Source: Rhytidiadelphus loreus (taxonomy: Eukaryota > Streptophyta > Bryopsida > Hypnales > Hylocomiaceae). Taken from it: DNA of 64,000 nucleotides. Made by a program: the position numbers and the translations under genes. The notes below the pieces were generated by a model. That model worked only from the letters and a program-made list of their open reading frames with translations, was not told where the DNA came from and ran no database searches. Below, piece after piece: positions 36,655 through 48,010 of this stretch (the first letter of the stretch is position 1; each line of letters opens with the position of its first letter). Where the stretch lies: positions 59,377,348 through 59,441,347 of the forward strand of contig OX344764.1 in NCBI GenBank assembly GCA_947034895.1, in the 5' to 3' direction.

Positions 36655-37275
36655 ATGGCGACTTCTATCAAGCTATGGACGATGGAGGAAGACTTCGGTG
36701 TTGCAACTCTGTACAGCAAGGTGAAGGTTTCAGCCGATGAAACCTACGCGTCTTTGAGGCTGCGTCTGGAGGACAAAGCGGCGCTCGAATGGCCATTCGA
36801 ATTCTGGGACAACGATGATCAAATCAGAGTTCCGCAGAGGATGGAATCCTTCAGCGACATGCCTGGACATGTTTATGTGCTGCCCCTGCGTGCTGCGGGC
36901 GAAGACAGATCTTCCAAGCGACAGCGCGTGGATGATGCCGATGCGGGTATCGACGCGCTCCCTGAAGACGGAAACTGCGTGGACATCCGCAAAGAATCTG
37001 AAGAACTTGCTGTCCCAGATGTGGATCCTACTGGGAACTCGAGGGCTACTGTGACATCGGGAGTCACTGAGTCTTTGGAGCACCAGCTAAATTCTACTCT
37101 TACTGGCGAGGACATCTGGAAGCGGTATCTCGAACAGCTGGAGAGGACGAAGCGGGAATTGCAGAGGTGTACAGTCTGGATCGGAATGATGCCGAGCACT
37201 TGCGGCAGTTTCTGGCAGACCACAGTGCCCGCTGACTTTCGGTGGATCACCTTCGGCCTCCCATACTTCAGATGA
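36655..37275 (+). CDS. Uncharacterised 206-residue protein (possible captured host gene piece)
   Basis: ATG at 36655 opens an intact frame to TGA at 37273. The N-terminal ~90 residues look like a folded domain: MATSIKLWTMEEDFGVATL, RLRLEDKAALEWPFEFWD, MPGHVYVLP. The middle is acidic and low in complexity, the end less regular. I do not recognise the family with certainty. Codon use is balanced and the frame has no stops, unlike its neighbours, which suggests recent capture or continuing selection. It lies between GC-rich minisatellites and a decayed PPR piece within the 3.5-kb element. Confidence 0.5.
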   Translation: MATSIKLWTMEEDFGVATLYSKVKVSADETYASLRLRLEDKAALEWPFEFWDNDDQIRVPQRMESFSDMPGHVYVLPLRAAGEDRSSKRQRVDDADAGIDALPEDGNCVDIRKESEELAVPDVDPTGNSRATVTSGVTESLEHQLNSTLTGEDIWKRYLEQLERTKRELQRCTVWIGMMPSTCGSFWQTTVPADFRWITFGLPYFR

Positions 37276-37319
37276 GTCCTAAACCTTCGCAGTGGGGCAG
37301 AAAAGTTCATGTGGTGGTG

Positions 37320-37990
37320 ATATTGTGGGCTACAATGGGATGTACGGGGGGCAATGCGCTTGTTCACATGTGTGGAAAATGTGGCAGTGTGGATGATGCA
37401 CAATGCGCTTGTTCACATGTTTGGTAAATGTGGCAGTGTGGATGATGCACAATGCGCTTGTTCACATGTGTGGAAAATGTGGCAGTGTGGATGATGCACA
37501 ATGCGCTTGTTCACATGTGTGGTAAATGTGGCAGTGTGGATGATGCACAAGTGAAGGATGAGTTGTGGAGGATCGCATGAATTGCATGGACCGTGAGGAT
37601 TGGTGGAGTCGCTGAACATGGCTGTGGGCACAAACCAGTTGAAGTGCTTCTTCAAGTGCAACCGGTTGGCCCTAAACCAAATGCTATTCCTTATGCAATT
37701 TTTTTGAATGCATGTGCACATCTTGGGGCCTTGTAGAGCTGAAAGTAGAGCTGAAAGGAGGACTTCAGTCACATTTGTGTGTGAGGGATGCACTTGTTCA
37801 CATGTATTGGAAGTGTGGCATCTTTTTTGATGCATGACTGTTTTCTGAGAGGCTGCTGGTTTTGTCAATCAGACTTGTGACTTGTGATTTATGGGGTGCA
37901 GTGTAATCACTTGGAATGTGATGATTGGTGGATTTGCAGAACATGGTTGTAGGAGTGAAGGAGCTGATCACTTCTCCAATTGGTTTGGGG
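37320..37990 (+). pseudogene. PPR-repeat gene fragment with internal tandem expansion
   Basis: Blocks typical of pentatricopeptide repeats appear in shifting frames: NALVHMCGKCGSVDDAQ (about 37345-37400), then PKPNAIPYAIFLNACAHLGAL (about 37665-37735) and DALVHMYWKCGI (about 37785-37820). PPR proteins bind organelle RNA. Here the 49-bp segment coding for KCGSVDDAQ has been copied four times in tandem (37345-37555), with a frame change each time because 49 is not a multiple of three. The piece is clearly broken. Confidence 0.7.
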
Positions 37991-38094
37991 TGACTATGAG
38001 TCTCATGTACAAGTAGACATTTGTGTCATAGACTCTAAATTTTTTTTCACATGTGTTGGATGGCTTAGAACTGCAGCTTGTTGCCATAGTTCTT

Positions 38095-38235
38095 GTAAAT
38101 GATTTGTAATGTTTGTGTTTTTTAACACCTTTAGTACATTAAACTCTTTCATTACTTTTTCATTTGTAATGTTTGTGTTTTTTAACACATTTTGTACATT
38201 AAACTCTTTCATTACTTTGTCATTTGTAATGTCTT
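38095..38235. repeat. 62-bp direct repeat
   Basis: CATTTGTAATGTTTGTGTTT followed by TTAACAC and TACATTAAACTCTTTCATTA occurs twice with almost no change, and a third copy starts at 38220. Confidence 0.8.
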
Positions 38236-38593
38236 GCTTTTATTTAGCATTTGTGCATGTATTTGTCTTCAAGTATGCATTCTAATGTAAACACATCCAT
38301 TTTTTGCCTTAAAGTTGAATCTTGTGGGTGTACAGGGCATATCTTGTCACTTTAATTCTCATTACTTGTTAAATTAGTTTTGTTCTTTATAAAGAAAATA
38401 GCCTCCAATAAATTCAGCCTATGTACGTATTATAAGTAAAGATAGGCATGATAATATGGGCTCTAGGGGGGTTTATAAGTAATTATAGGGGCCTGAAAAT
38501 TCAAAAAAACAAATAAATACCCCCCCTAAAAATACCCCAGCGCCGCACGTGGTACCCAGAAAATACGAAGAGTGTCCTCCCCGGGTATTGAAC

Positions 38594-38978
38594 AACAAAG
38601 ATTTTGCCTCTCATTCAAAATTTAGGTTTAGGTTAGTTGCCACCTATTAAATTTGTCTTCTTCTTGAAGCTTCATCTCTTCTCATGTTTTCTTCTTCTTT
38701 TTGCCTTTTTCTTCAAGCTTCATCTTTTTTCATATTTTCCTCTTGTTTTTGCCTCCTCCTTGCTTCTTATTCATCAACCTCTTTCAACTTTTTCTTCTTG
38801 TTTCTGTTTCCTTCTTGCTTCTTGCTCATCAACCTCTTTTCATTTTTTCCTCTTGCTTCTAAATGAAGGTTTGGGTCAACCACCACCTCTTGGATGTAAC
38901 AATTTACATTTTTTAGATTGCTTCTATTGTTTGTTATTTGTTTGTTGTTATTTGTTGTCTTAGTTGTTTGTTGTTTTC
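38594..38978. other. Pyrimidine-rich stretch, no gene
   Basis: TTCTTCTTG/CTTCATCT words dominate. The open frame across it is low in complexity (Phe/Ser/Leu) and not a convincing protein. Confidence 0.55.
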
Positions 38979-40559
38979 TGTCGTACGCGTAGTATGGTAG
39001 TAAGCGCTTTTAGCCACAACTATGTGGTAAAATGACACGGAATATCGTCCCAGGGAACCCTAGAGGGTGTTCTTAAACTCCTTCTTATTCGGTTTAATGA
39101 TAAATCACTCCAAATCTCACTCTTCTCCTAGATTCTACTACATTCCGGATTTATTACCGGATCCGGATTTCACTTGTCACTAGACCCGTAACTCCCAACT
39201 GGTTTGTTGTACCTCTGTTTTCCCTCAGAGTGTCCTCACTTGCTCTTTTACGAGGGGTAGGGACGTCACCACTCTTTGTTTTCACACAAACTCTAACCTC
39301 CTAATGACACGGATACACAAATACTTTCCGTTATAAACAAGGTCTGGACTGGTCTACTCTCATAACTCCCGGAATAATCACTCCAAAAGTAGGTCACTCA
39401 AAATACAACTCGTCTCTCCTCACTACAACGACAAATACAGAACCACCCAGAAACTGAGAGGGGGGATCTGGTACTAGGACTTGGACTTGATCTGTAGGTC
39501 GGCAGACCTTCAGGGTAAGTAGGGGTTTTCAACAGGCGGTTGGTTATCTCCGCACGGAACCCTCTCTAGCCTTCTGGACTCACACCCATACTACTAACTC
39601 CGGATCATCGTTCCGGTGATTTAAAGGTACCACGCACAACTCCTCCTTCACAAATTCTAAGTCCTTTCCCTAGATTCACTCTGTTGCCAGATCCGATAGA
39701 ACCCTGAATCCGGATTCCTTCTTACCACCTCTCTATTCTTCAACACAAACCTTCAAATGTGCCCCTAACACCCTTATACACACAAGAAAAAGCAAAGTAA
39801 GGATACACATGAAAAACTCAAACAATGAGTAAAAAGACAGATAATGCAAAAAATATATTACTGTTCAAAAATGGAATAGCAAGAAAAGGAATGAGGGACT
39901 ACATGCGGGCCCTCCCCTTTAAAACAAAAAATACATGCCAAAAATCATGCGATAAAAATCGCTCCGTCCAATCCTAAACTGCCCTCAAAATCCGGGAGGA
40001 TCAGATAAGAGAAAAAAGCCTAAAAATCCGGGATCCGGATTTCTGCATGAAAACTCGGATTTCGGTTTTACAAAATAAACAACTCCTAAAACAACTAGTC
40101 AACTTTAACTACCTATTTATCCTTCCTCTGTTTCTTGGAACTGCTATTGAACCCTAACTACGCCCGGGTGTTTGGCTTCCCCTAAGGTATCCGGATGGAC
40201 GCCCGGGTGATGGTCGAGGTCTTCCGAGGTGGAGGACTATCTACTATAAGAAACCCGTGTGTTTTTTTACAAGCAAATTCTGCATACTCATGTCTGGAGT
40301 GATGTCCATCCACGTCCAATCAGACATCCAAATTTTTGCGTTCATTAAGACATGGAAAAAACATCGAAAATCTGCTCAAACATTACATGTCCAGGGCTTG
40401 ATGTCAAAAAAAACATTGGTCAACGGGGTTCTGAAATTGAACAATCTGTCATGCCACGTGAGCACGGGAAGCCAAGTCGGATTTTTTTTCATCCATTACC
40501 CGTGAATGACATGTCATGTCGACGTGGCTTATTTTTTGGGTGTGACGTGGCATTGTTTT

Positions 40560-41440
40560 GGGGCTTTAAAATAGGTCTAGAAGGAATGTTACTATGTCAT
40601 AAATGATGACCACACAGACATTATGTCGTCTTCTAGGATGTTTGTGAAGACATCTCAATAGACAGTCTATATCCGCAATGACATCATGTTGTCATTCTAG
40701 ATGTTGTTCTCGTCACGTACACTATGAAGAGAGATGTCTACTTTGATTTTCATTGTACCAAATGCGACATGTCCATGACTTTTGTGATGTTGTTTGTGAC
40801 ATGGGGCGTAGCTCTAAAAGCAATAGTGTGCACTCTACAGAACACCTACAATTGGCTTTGGATGTTTCCGCCTACATCCTTACAAAGTAAACTAGACACA
40901 ACGATGTTACCATGAGCATTTCCTACACTGTTTCATCAACATCAAAGAAAACATAGAATGTCCAAAACAATATAGTTGATGTACAAAATGATATCAAATT
41001 TGACATTCATGTATTAAGCAAAGTAGTTTATTATCCAACATGATGTCTAGAAAAACAATCATATGTCTTACATAATGTACATGTCCATATCATGATGCCC
41101 TCTATATAAACACTATATAAAATTTCGTACATAATATTCTATACTTGTACCATACTATATACACCATACATAACATAAAATACATACATATATAATATAA
41201 AACATATACATACATGATATATAATATAAATAATATTAAATACATACATACATCATATATACAAAAATAGTTTACCATACATAATACACAATACTTGATA
41301 GTTAAATCAAAATAAAGGCTTTAAACGCACCTTATTGTGATTAAAGGGAGGGAAGAAGATAAGATATTTATACAAGAAAGGTGGTGGAAAGAATAACAAA
41401 CGGTATGGGATATTAAAAATGCAGTCATGATAGAGGATGA
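40560..41440. repeat. Left subterminal GACATC/GATGTC words
   Basis: GACATC, AGATGTC and ATGATGTC words occur every 20-60 bp (for example TGAAGACATCTCAATAGACA). The same words recur at 51230-51570. They are the probable binding sites for the element's TNPA-like protein; this is inferred from CACTA biology. Confidence 0.65.
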
Positions 41441-41763
41441 AAAGAGGCGATGTTGACGTTGGTGCTAACGTTTGTTTCACTAGTAGAAAATCTGCGTCCA
41501 AATCAACAAAAAATAGACAAGAAAGTGTTAATTTTATTAGTTCATTTTCTGTTGATTTGGACGTGTTGACTTGGACACTATGAACCAAGAAAGTGTTGAT
41601 TTTTTTGTTACTGTTTTTGTTAATTTGGTCAATAATTTTTTTTTTAAAATATTTTTTTAATAAATTTAAAAAATATTTTTTTTAAAAATGCCATGTGGCA
41701 GAGGCACGTCACACCACGTGGCAACCCACCACGTGGCACACCGATGCCACATAGGTGGCCACC

Positions 41764-41829
41764 ACCATGGAGGTTCGAACCTTGGACCTCACGGTTGGGG
41801 TCCAAGACTCTAACCATTGAGCCACCCCG
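41764..41829 (-). repeat. tRNA-like sequence (SINE head or tRNA relic)
   Basis: On the minus strand GGGGTGGCTCAATGGTTAGA gives a good pol III A box (TGGCTCAATGG) and GGTTCGAACCT a good B box, about 30 bp apart, with an anticodon-arm-like TTGGACCCCAA. The acceptor stem pairs poorly and there is no clean cloverleaf, so it is a decayed tRNA or the head of a tRNA-derived SINE, not a working tRNA gene. Confidence 0.55.
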
Positions 41830-41887
41830 AATTCTCTATGTTATATTGAAAATTAGAATTACATTTATATTGTTTTCCATTTTTTTT

Positions 41888-42250
41888 GTAAGAACAGAAG
41901 ACTTTGGTGACCATTTTGGCATAGTAAAATACTTTTTTTGAAGAAATTTAGAACAAAAAAAAGTTAGACAATCAAGCTAACTTTCACCTCCAAAAATCCG
42001 TTTGACATTTGAAGTCTCCAATCAAAAGTTATGAACAAAATTCAGAGCGGGTGTTTAAAAATGTCAACAAAAAAGTCCATTTCAACTCCGCTCTGAATTT
42101 TGTCCATAACTTTTGATTGGAGACTTTAAATGTCAAAAGGATTTTTGGAGGTGAAAGTTAGCTTGATTGTCTAACTTTTCTTAGTTCAAAGTTTCTTGAA
42201 AAAACGTATTTTACTATGCCAAAACGGTCACCAAAGCCTGCTGTTCTTAC
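41888..42250. repeat. Giant hairpin 1 (about 363 bp)
   Basis: The left arm starts GTAAGAACAGAAGACTTTGG and the right arm ends with its near-complement; matching continues through GTTAGACAATCAAGCTAAC, TCCAAAAATCCGTTTGACAT and AATTCAGAGCGGG to a short loop. The transcript would fold into one long stem of about 170 bp. Confidence 0.88.
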
Positions 42251-42343
42251 AAAAAAAAAAATTTTAAATGCAAAAACAATATAAATGTAATTCAAACTCT
42301 ACAATAGACATGTAGTTCTTGAATTAATAATTTTGTGTGTTTT

Positions 42344-42702
42344 GTAAGAACAGCAGACTTTGGTGACCTTTTGGGCATAGTAAAATTTTTTTTTGAAGAA
42401 ACTTTGAACATAGGAAAGTTAGATAATCAAGATAACTTTCATCTCCAAAAATCCATTTGACATTTGAAATCTCCAATTAAAAGTTATAAGCAAAATTCAG
42501 AGCGGGGTTGAAATGGTCTTTTATGTTGACATTTTCAAACACCCGCTCTGAATTTTGTCCATAACTTTTGATTGGAGACTTCAAATGTCAAACGGATTTT
42601 TGCAGGTGAAATTTAGCTTGATTGTCTAACTTTTTGTAGTTCAAAGTTTAAAAAAAAAAAGTGTTTTACTATGCCAAAACGGTCACCAAAGTCTGCTGAG
42701 TT
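42344..42702. repeat. Giant hairpin 2 (about 359 bp)
   Basis: The same stem as hairpin 1, with many of the same words and a slightly different loop. The pair arose by duplication of a complete inverted repeat, since both arms diverge together. Confidence 0.85.
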
Positions 42703-43094
42703 CAAAAAACACAGAATTGTGAGTAATAAAGTGTTAAATTGTTGATTGTTTTGTTGATTTGGACATTGACCTACCAAAAGTAACAAAAAAATTTAACCAT
42801 TTTGTTACCTTGTGCCAAATCAACAAAAAATTATGAAAATGGTTGATACAGTGCCCACATTAACAAAAAATTGATGATTTTTTGTTGATCTGGACATCAT
42901 TTTCTACTAGTGTTTAGACGTCGGTGCTAACATTTGTTTAGACGTCGGTGTTGATGTTATTGTTAGACATGACATCTATAGCCGATGTCTTTGTAGGCAT
43001 TCTTTTGTTTAATACAACATCTAATAAGGTAAGGCATACACATGGATTTTTCTACTTCTGACATGTTTTACCTTTCCTTTTGCAAGATCTCCTA

Positions 43095-44460
43095 GAACAA
43101 TACATGCTGGATGTCATGCATTGTAAGAAAAATTTATGCGAAAATATTTTGAAGACGTTGCTTTCAATGAACGATAGCTAAGCAATTGTGTGGATGCCGA
43201 GGATCTAGGAATTTGTGAGGAAATCAAGTTGCAAGCGCCAAGGCAATGCAATGATGATTTCCACATGCCACATGCACCTTACATCTTGACCACGCAGGAA
43301 CAAGCTAAGTTCATAGCCATAGTGTGCAATATACGCAATTATGCACCCTCACAAACTATATCAGTACAATTCACAAACGTGATAGGGATGACAAACTACA
43401 AAACATGTAAACACATGACTACCACGTACTCATGCAACAAATAAGACACACCAAAATCAATTGCCTTAGAAGTGTTTATTTTATTTCCAATAGTACTAGG
43501 TTATACAAATTTCACAATTAAGAGAATGTATAGGTCCATGACAAAGGTGGTGCTTCTGATGTTTATATGTCTCCATCGCCTTTGTCGTTTTTTGTAAAAT
43601 GAATGTAGTATCTCCTTACAATTGTGCGTACCATATGCCCTTCTTCAAAGGACAATTTTTTACTGATTTCTAAGTATACCATATATAGTTTGTTGTGAAA
43701 GTGCTCGTAGAGACAGGACATGCTGTCAAGGACATCAGTGACAACATTACATTGGCCCGCACTTGATAGTATTGTCTTCTTTGGCGGCAGTGCAATCATA
43801 TGCCAAGATTTGGCATACACAAGAGTGTCCTATGAAAGACCTTTAGAGGCAGCCAATGCCATTTGCGCAGTGACAAATATCTTTATCAATGTCTAGGTGC
43901 ATTTGTCAATGTCTATGTGAACATCAAGATGGATAGTTAACTAATGCTTTTGCATTTGTTTTGTTATAGATTCTACCGGTGGTGGTTTGAAACATTTTGG
44001 ATGACAATGTGCAGTTGGCTATCAAAAAAATCAGGAGAGTATTCCAAAGACTTTGTGACAAGGAAGTGAAGGAGACGGAGAAGGACACTATTATGAAGAA
44101 TGTCTACATGAGAAGGAGTTTCCCAAGCACAACTTTCTTGAACATCATGACACATTTGCCGCCTTGCTGGTGCATCTCGTAAAATAGTTATTTGTTTGTG
44201 ACCCACTGCATTGTCGGTACATGAAGACATTAAAGGACTATATTTGTACCTGCGCACACCCAAAAGGTAGCATAGTTGAGGGATCTTTTGCATAGAGTAC
44301 ATGAAAGATTATGAAAGAACCATTGAACGAGTGTAAGATGCTGAAGAAGACGCTATCACAAACGATGATGTGATTCATTCCAAGGCCCCTCAACCACAAA
44401 GAATGTTAGATGAAGTGCGCAAGCATGCACATGCATTTGGCATTGACAACGCACCATGCT
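43095..44460 (+). pseudogene. TNP2-type CACTA transposase, core and DUF4218 remnant
   Basis: The frame beginning at 43110 gives DVMHCKKNLCENILKTLL, the signature found in the TNP2 transposase core. After a frameshift, 43185-43440 gives DLGICEEIKLQ and HAPYILTTQEQAKF, again as in TNP2. At 43990-44290 the plus strand gives DNVQLAIKKIRRVFQRLCDK, RRSFPSTTFLNIMTHLP, YMKTLKDYICTCAHPKGSI, the DUF4218 module that follows the core. Several stops and frameshifts separate these blocks, so no working protein is encoded. The N-terminal part of the gene is not visible upstream. Confidence 0.82.
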
Positions 44461-47044
44461 TGGAAACTTGGAGACAATGAATAACATGGAACTGTCTTCA
44501 ATGTCCACTACAAGAAGTCACAAACTTGCATGCATATTTTTGCATTTTTTCTTGAATACACTACCAATGAAAGTGCTATGCACCATTCTTGACGGATGTT
44601 ATGTAAATGATTGGAACTTTTAATTTTCATTGTGCGGGGAGTACATCAAAGTGAGGACCCAAAGGTGGAAGTAGCGGGAGTCTTTTTGTCAACAATTTAG
44701 GCGTTCGCATCCAAGAAGACGTGTCTGGTATCCAACAAAGCTAATTGACTTTCCACCTTTTATGGAATGGGCAACATCTACTCTGACACAAGTTGAATGT
44801 TTTGGATGTCACGTCAAACAAAATGTTGTTCAGTACACGCAAATCCCACAGCGAGATGCAACATTACACCGTCAAATATATTGTCCCAGAAAGCATTTTT
44901 GCATTTGCAACTTTTAGAGAAGCTTGGTCATACAAGACTCAACTATGGTATGAGCCCTCAAGTTGTCACTTGGAACTCTGAACTTATTTTTCATTATTTT
45001 TCGTTAATTTTTGAGTGAAAAATAGGAAAAAACATACAAAAATACAGTTATTGAGGGTTTTGGTAGAAGTCCCTACCAAGGGAGGGGTGTAATGGCCTTA
45101 AATGCATGAAACATGTAAAACTTTGCATTTTCACTAATTTTAGGTCTTTTTAATAAAATTAAGTAGTTAAGTCAGTAATTCCGAGCAAAGTAAGGATTTG
45201 AAAGTTAGCCAGTCCTAGTGTCTTGTTCATATAATACAATAGTTATAAGTATACATGTAACAATCTGGTTAAAAGTTAGAGTCTAGTCAGAGTCAGTCCA
45301 AATCCAATTCGAAAGAGTTAGATTTGTTGTTTAGAGGTAATTTTGAGAAATACAGTCATTCACAGACCAAGATGAAGGAAATGATGATTGGAACATACAG
45401 AGAGGTGCTTTTCTAGGTCAAAGCATGCTAGGAGGTCAAATAGAAACCTGATCATCTAAGATTCCTCTGATATCAAGAATAATTTCCCCCCCGGGTGGAA
45501 ATTATTAAGGACTTGCTAAAAATAACATCCTTATTGGAGATTTGTTTTTTCCCTTAGTTGATGAACATCTTTTAGAAAATTGCCCAAAAGTTTGGGATTT
45601 TACAAAACTCCATGATGACTCCATGGGAAGTCAACCGCTTAAAACTGCATTCGTAAATTTCTAGAAATTATCAATGTTGCGATAAAATCTCACTAAAAAT
45701 TAGGATAGTGTTTTGTGTGTCAATAAAGAGCCCTATCAAGTTTGAAGACATTCCGACATTCCCAAGTACCAGAATTAGGACCGACAACAAATTTTACAAG
45801 AATTTACAACTTGGTGGCGGGTTGACCGGCGTACTAGGAGCTAGTGGTGTTCGAATGGAGCAATTCAAAGGTCAATTCTTAATCCCACAAATATTCTAAA
45901 CCACACTGGATCAACAATTTCATCAAAAAACGCAAACTCCAAAAGTTAGATTTTTGACTTTTGTTCAGAATTACCGTGATTCAAATTTGCGCTTTAAAAC
46001 GGCTAGAGAGGTAGAGGTAAGGTGTCTTTCAAGCTAATTGGGGTCTTCTAAATGCGATGGCGCAATTTGTTTTTAGTTTCAAGTTGTCCCTCAAAAGGTA
46101 GAGAGGGTCAGCCCTTAATTTGACTTTTAAAAGTTAATTTTGGATTAATCTAGGTTGATTTTGCAAATATCTTTTGTAAAATCGAAGATTGGATTTGCCC
46201 AAGATACTTGTCTTACGTAAGAAGCCATCTTTTGAACTAAAGAAAGACAATTTAGAACTAACCTTAGATTAAACTGCAAAATATCTTGGTTAATTAGGTA
46301 GGTTTTCAAAATATCTTTGGGAAAATCTAATATTTGATTTGGGAAAAGATTCTAAGGCCATTTAGGGCCTAGAAAGAACTTGCTTGAAGACCTTCCTTCC
46401 CATTAAACAAAGATTATTTAGAAAACGCGTTTAGGTAGTTTAGCAAAATATCTAAATTGAAAGTGAGAAAATATTTACGAACAACATACCGGGGGGGCCG
46501 GGAGCGAGTATATAAGGCCCTTCCTCGAGGTTGTTCGTGGCCCTCATTTTCTTGTTTCATTCTTGTTGTTGCTCTTGTCGTGGTACCGGCACTTGTCGGA
46601 GCACTTTTTAAGCTAAGTTTTGGCTATTTTCTTTTCTTTTCTTTTCTTTTATTCTTTTGTACTTTGAAGGTCCGGAGGGCCCCTTCAAAGCTTTGTTTTC
46701 TTTTCTTGTTTGAATTTGGAGGCTTTAAGCCCCAAAACTTTGCTTTTCAAGAGTTTAGGTGGAGGAAATCCCCTAACTCTAGTGTTGTTTGTGTTAACTA
46801 ACTTCTTTTTTGAATTTGGAGGCTTCAAGCCCCAAAACTTTGATATTTTGGGAGTCGTGGGAGTAGTTCCCAAACTCTAGATTGATTTTATTGTTCTTTT
46901 GGATACTAACCAACTATTTGTGCAAATTGATAACAGTTTGTGAACTTAAAACTTTAAAGCGGCAAGGCTAGACTTTGCCAAAAGGTTTTGAGCATCACCA
47001 CGTGCCAAAACTCGTTGTATAACGGGTGTTTGGTTTGAATAATT

Positions 47045-47410
47045 GCTAATGTTCGGTTAAACACTGTCATGTGTACCTCCTTTAGTGATTAAACTTAGAA
47101 CTTTGGTTGGAATTTTGGAAATTCGTTTTTAATGTTCGGTTAAACACTGTCATGTGTACTTCTTTTAAGAATTAAGTTTTCAAAATACTAGTTTGGGTCC
47201 TTGGATACTGGTTATTCTTGGGGTTGCTCCCACACGGCGGAGCTTTGACTTTTAACCTAAAAACGGGTGTTTAAAAAACCTTGATCCTTCGTGTTGCCTG
47301 AGGTAGCCCCCGCATGGTAGAGCTTTAGCTTGAGAAACCTTCAAATTTGCCTTCAACCACTAGGGTTGTTTCCATACGGCGAAGCTCTGACTTACCAACT
47401 AGAATCAACA
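47045..47410. repeat. Diverged direct repeats
   Basis: AATGTTCGGTTAAACACTGT followed by CATGTGTAC occurs at about 47050 and 47133. Then three loosely similar words follow, CCCACACGGCGGAGCTTTGAC, CCGCATGGTAGAGCTTTAGC and CCATACGGCGAAGCTCTGAC, near 47230, 47310 and 47372. Confidence 0.7.
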
Positions 47411-47694
47411 AAATAAAATTCCTTAGAAACATATTTAAAGGCCAAACTTGTTGATTTCCTTCCTTTCCGTGTTGTATATGTGTTGAAGGTATTTGGTTCC
47501 CAATCTTGCCTTGGTTGTTTGTTTCATTAAAATTGTTTTGTTTCTTTCATCAAAAGTAGTTGTTTTTATTAATTTTCTTGGTTTTTCATCAAATTCAATT
47601 CTTACATGATTATTAGTTTGGGGTTGTTTGATTTTTAGTTAAGTATTCCGATAATTAATTAAAATTCTCAATCCATCAAAATTTAGTGTTATTT

Positions 47695-48010
47695 GCCAAA
47701 GGCACCAGAAAGTTTGGATAGCCCGAAGCTTGGACAGCCCGAAAGCTGGGACAACCCGAAGCTTGGACAGCCCGAAGCTTGGACAACTGAAGGCAAGAGC
47801 TGCGGGAACCAGTCAAGGAAACGCCTGAGAGGGAACGCCTGAGAGAACCAGCTGCGGAAACCAGTTCGGAGGAGCTCGACAAATCAGTTTGGAGGAGCTC
47901 GATAGATCAGTTCGGAGGAGCTTGACAGATCAGTTCGGAGGAGTTGACAGACCAGTTCGGAGGAGTTGACAGACCAGTTCAGAGGAGCTTGACAGACCAG
48001 TTGGAGGGCT
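47695..48010. repeat. Short tandem repeats (CCCGAAGCTTGGACA; CAGTTCGGAGGAG)
   Basis: CCCGAAGCTTGGACA-type units occur four times to about 47790, then GACAGACCAGTTCGGAGGAG-type units occur about eight times to 48005. Confidence 0.85.

Larger units (their letters stand above)
35085..38585. mobile_element. 3.5-kb element carrying gene fragments (Pack-type)
   Basis: Ends: CTAGAGGAGGACACTC on the left and, inverted, CCCGGGGAGGACACTC on the right (13 of 16 identical). A second shared word, TGCGGCG, lies 20-30 bp further in. The flanks share TATTGAAC (35077-35084, 38586-38593), an 8-bp duplication. The interior carries a 207-codon open frame, a PPR-repeat fragment and several minisatellites, but no transposase. 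This is the pattern of elements that pick up host gene pieces (Pack-MULEs and hAT equivalents); the superfamily cannot be fixed from the ends. Confidence 0.65.
41478..42912. mobile_element. 1.4-kb non-autonomous CACTA-type element with two giant hairpins
   Basis: Perfect ends: CACTAGTAGAAAAT on the left, ATTTTCTACTAGTG on the right; 3-bp duplication TTT on both sides. The ends match those of the 34097-54856 element, so the two are one family. Subterminal words are TTGTTGATTTGGACA and its complement. Most of the interior is two near-perfect hairpins and a tRNA-like block. Confidence 0.85.

Noticed and set aside
35914..36740. Cys/Val/Phe-rich frames of about 200 residues
   Set aside because: They are products of the GCGCGATCAGTT minisatellite and have no non-repeat protein sequence before 36655.
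44947..44970. TGGTATGAGCCC as a tRNA-Met primer-binding site starting an LTR element
   Set aside because: It departs from TGGTATCAGAGC after seven bases, and no LTR precedes it.
46457..46801. 114-residue frame downstream of GGGGGGCCGGGAGCGAG
   Set aside because: Hydrophobic, low-complexity frame over a TTTTCTTTTC tract next to a TATA-like box; no protein family and no support for coding.
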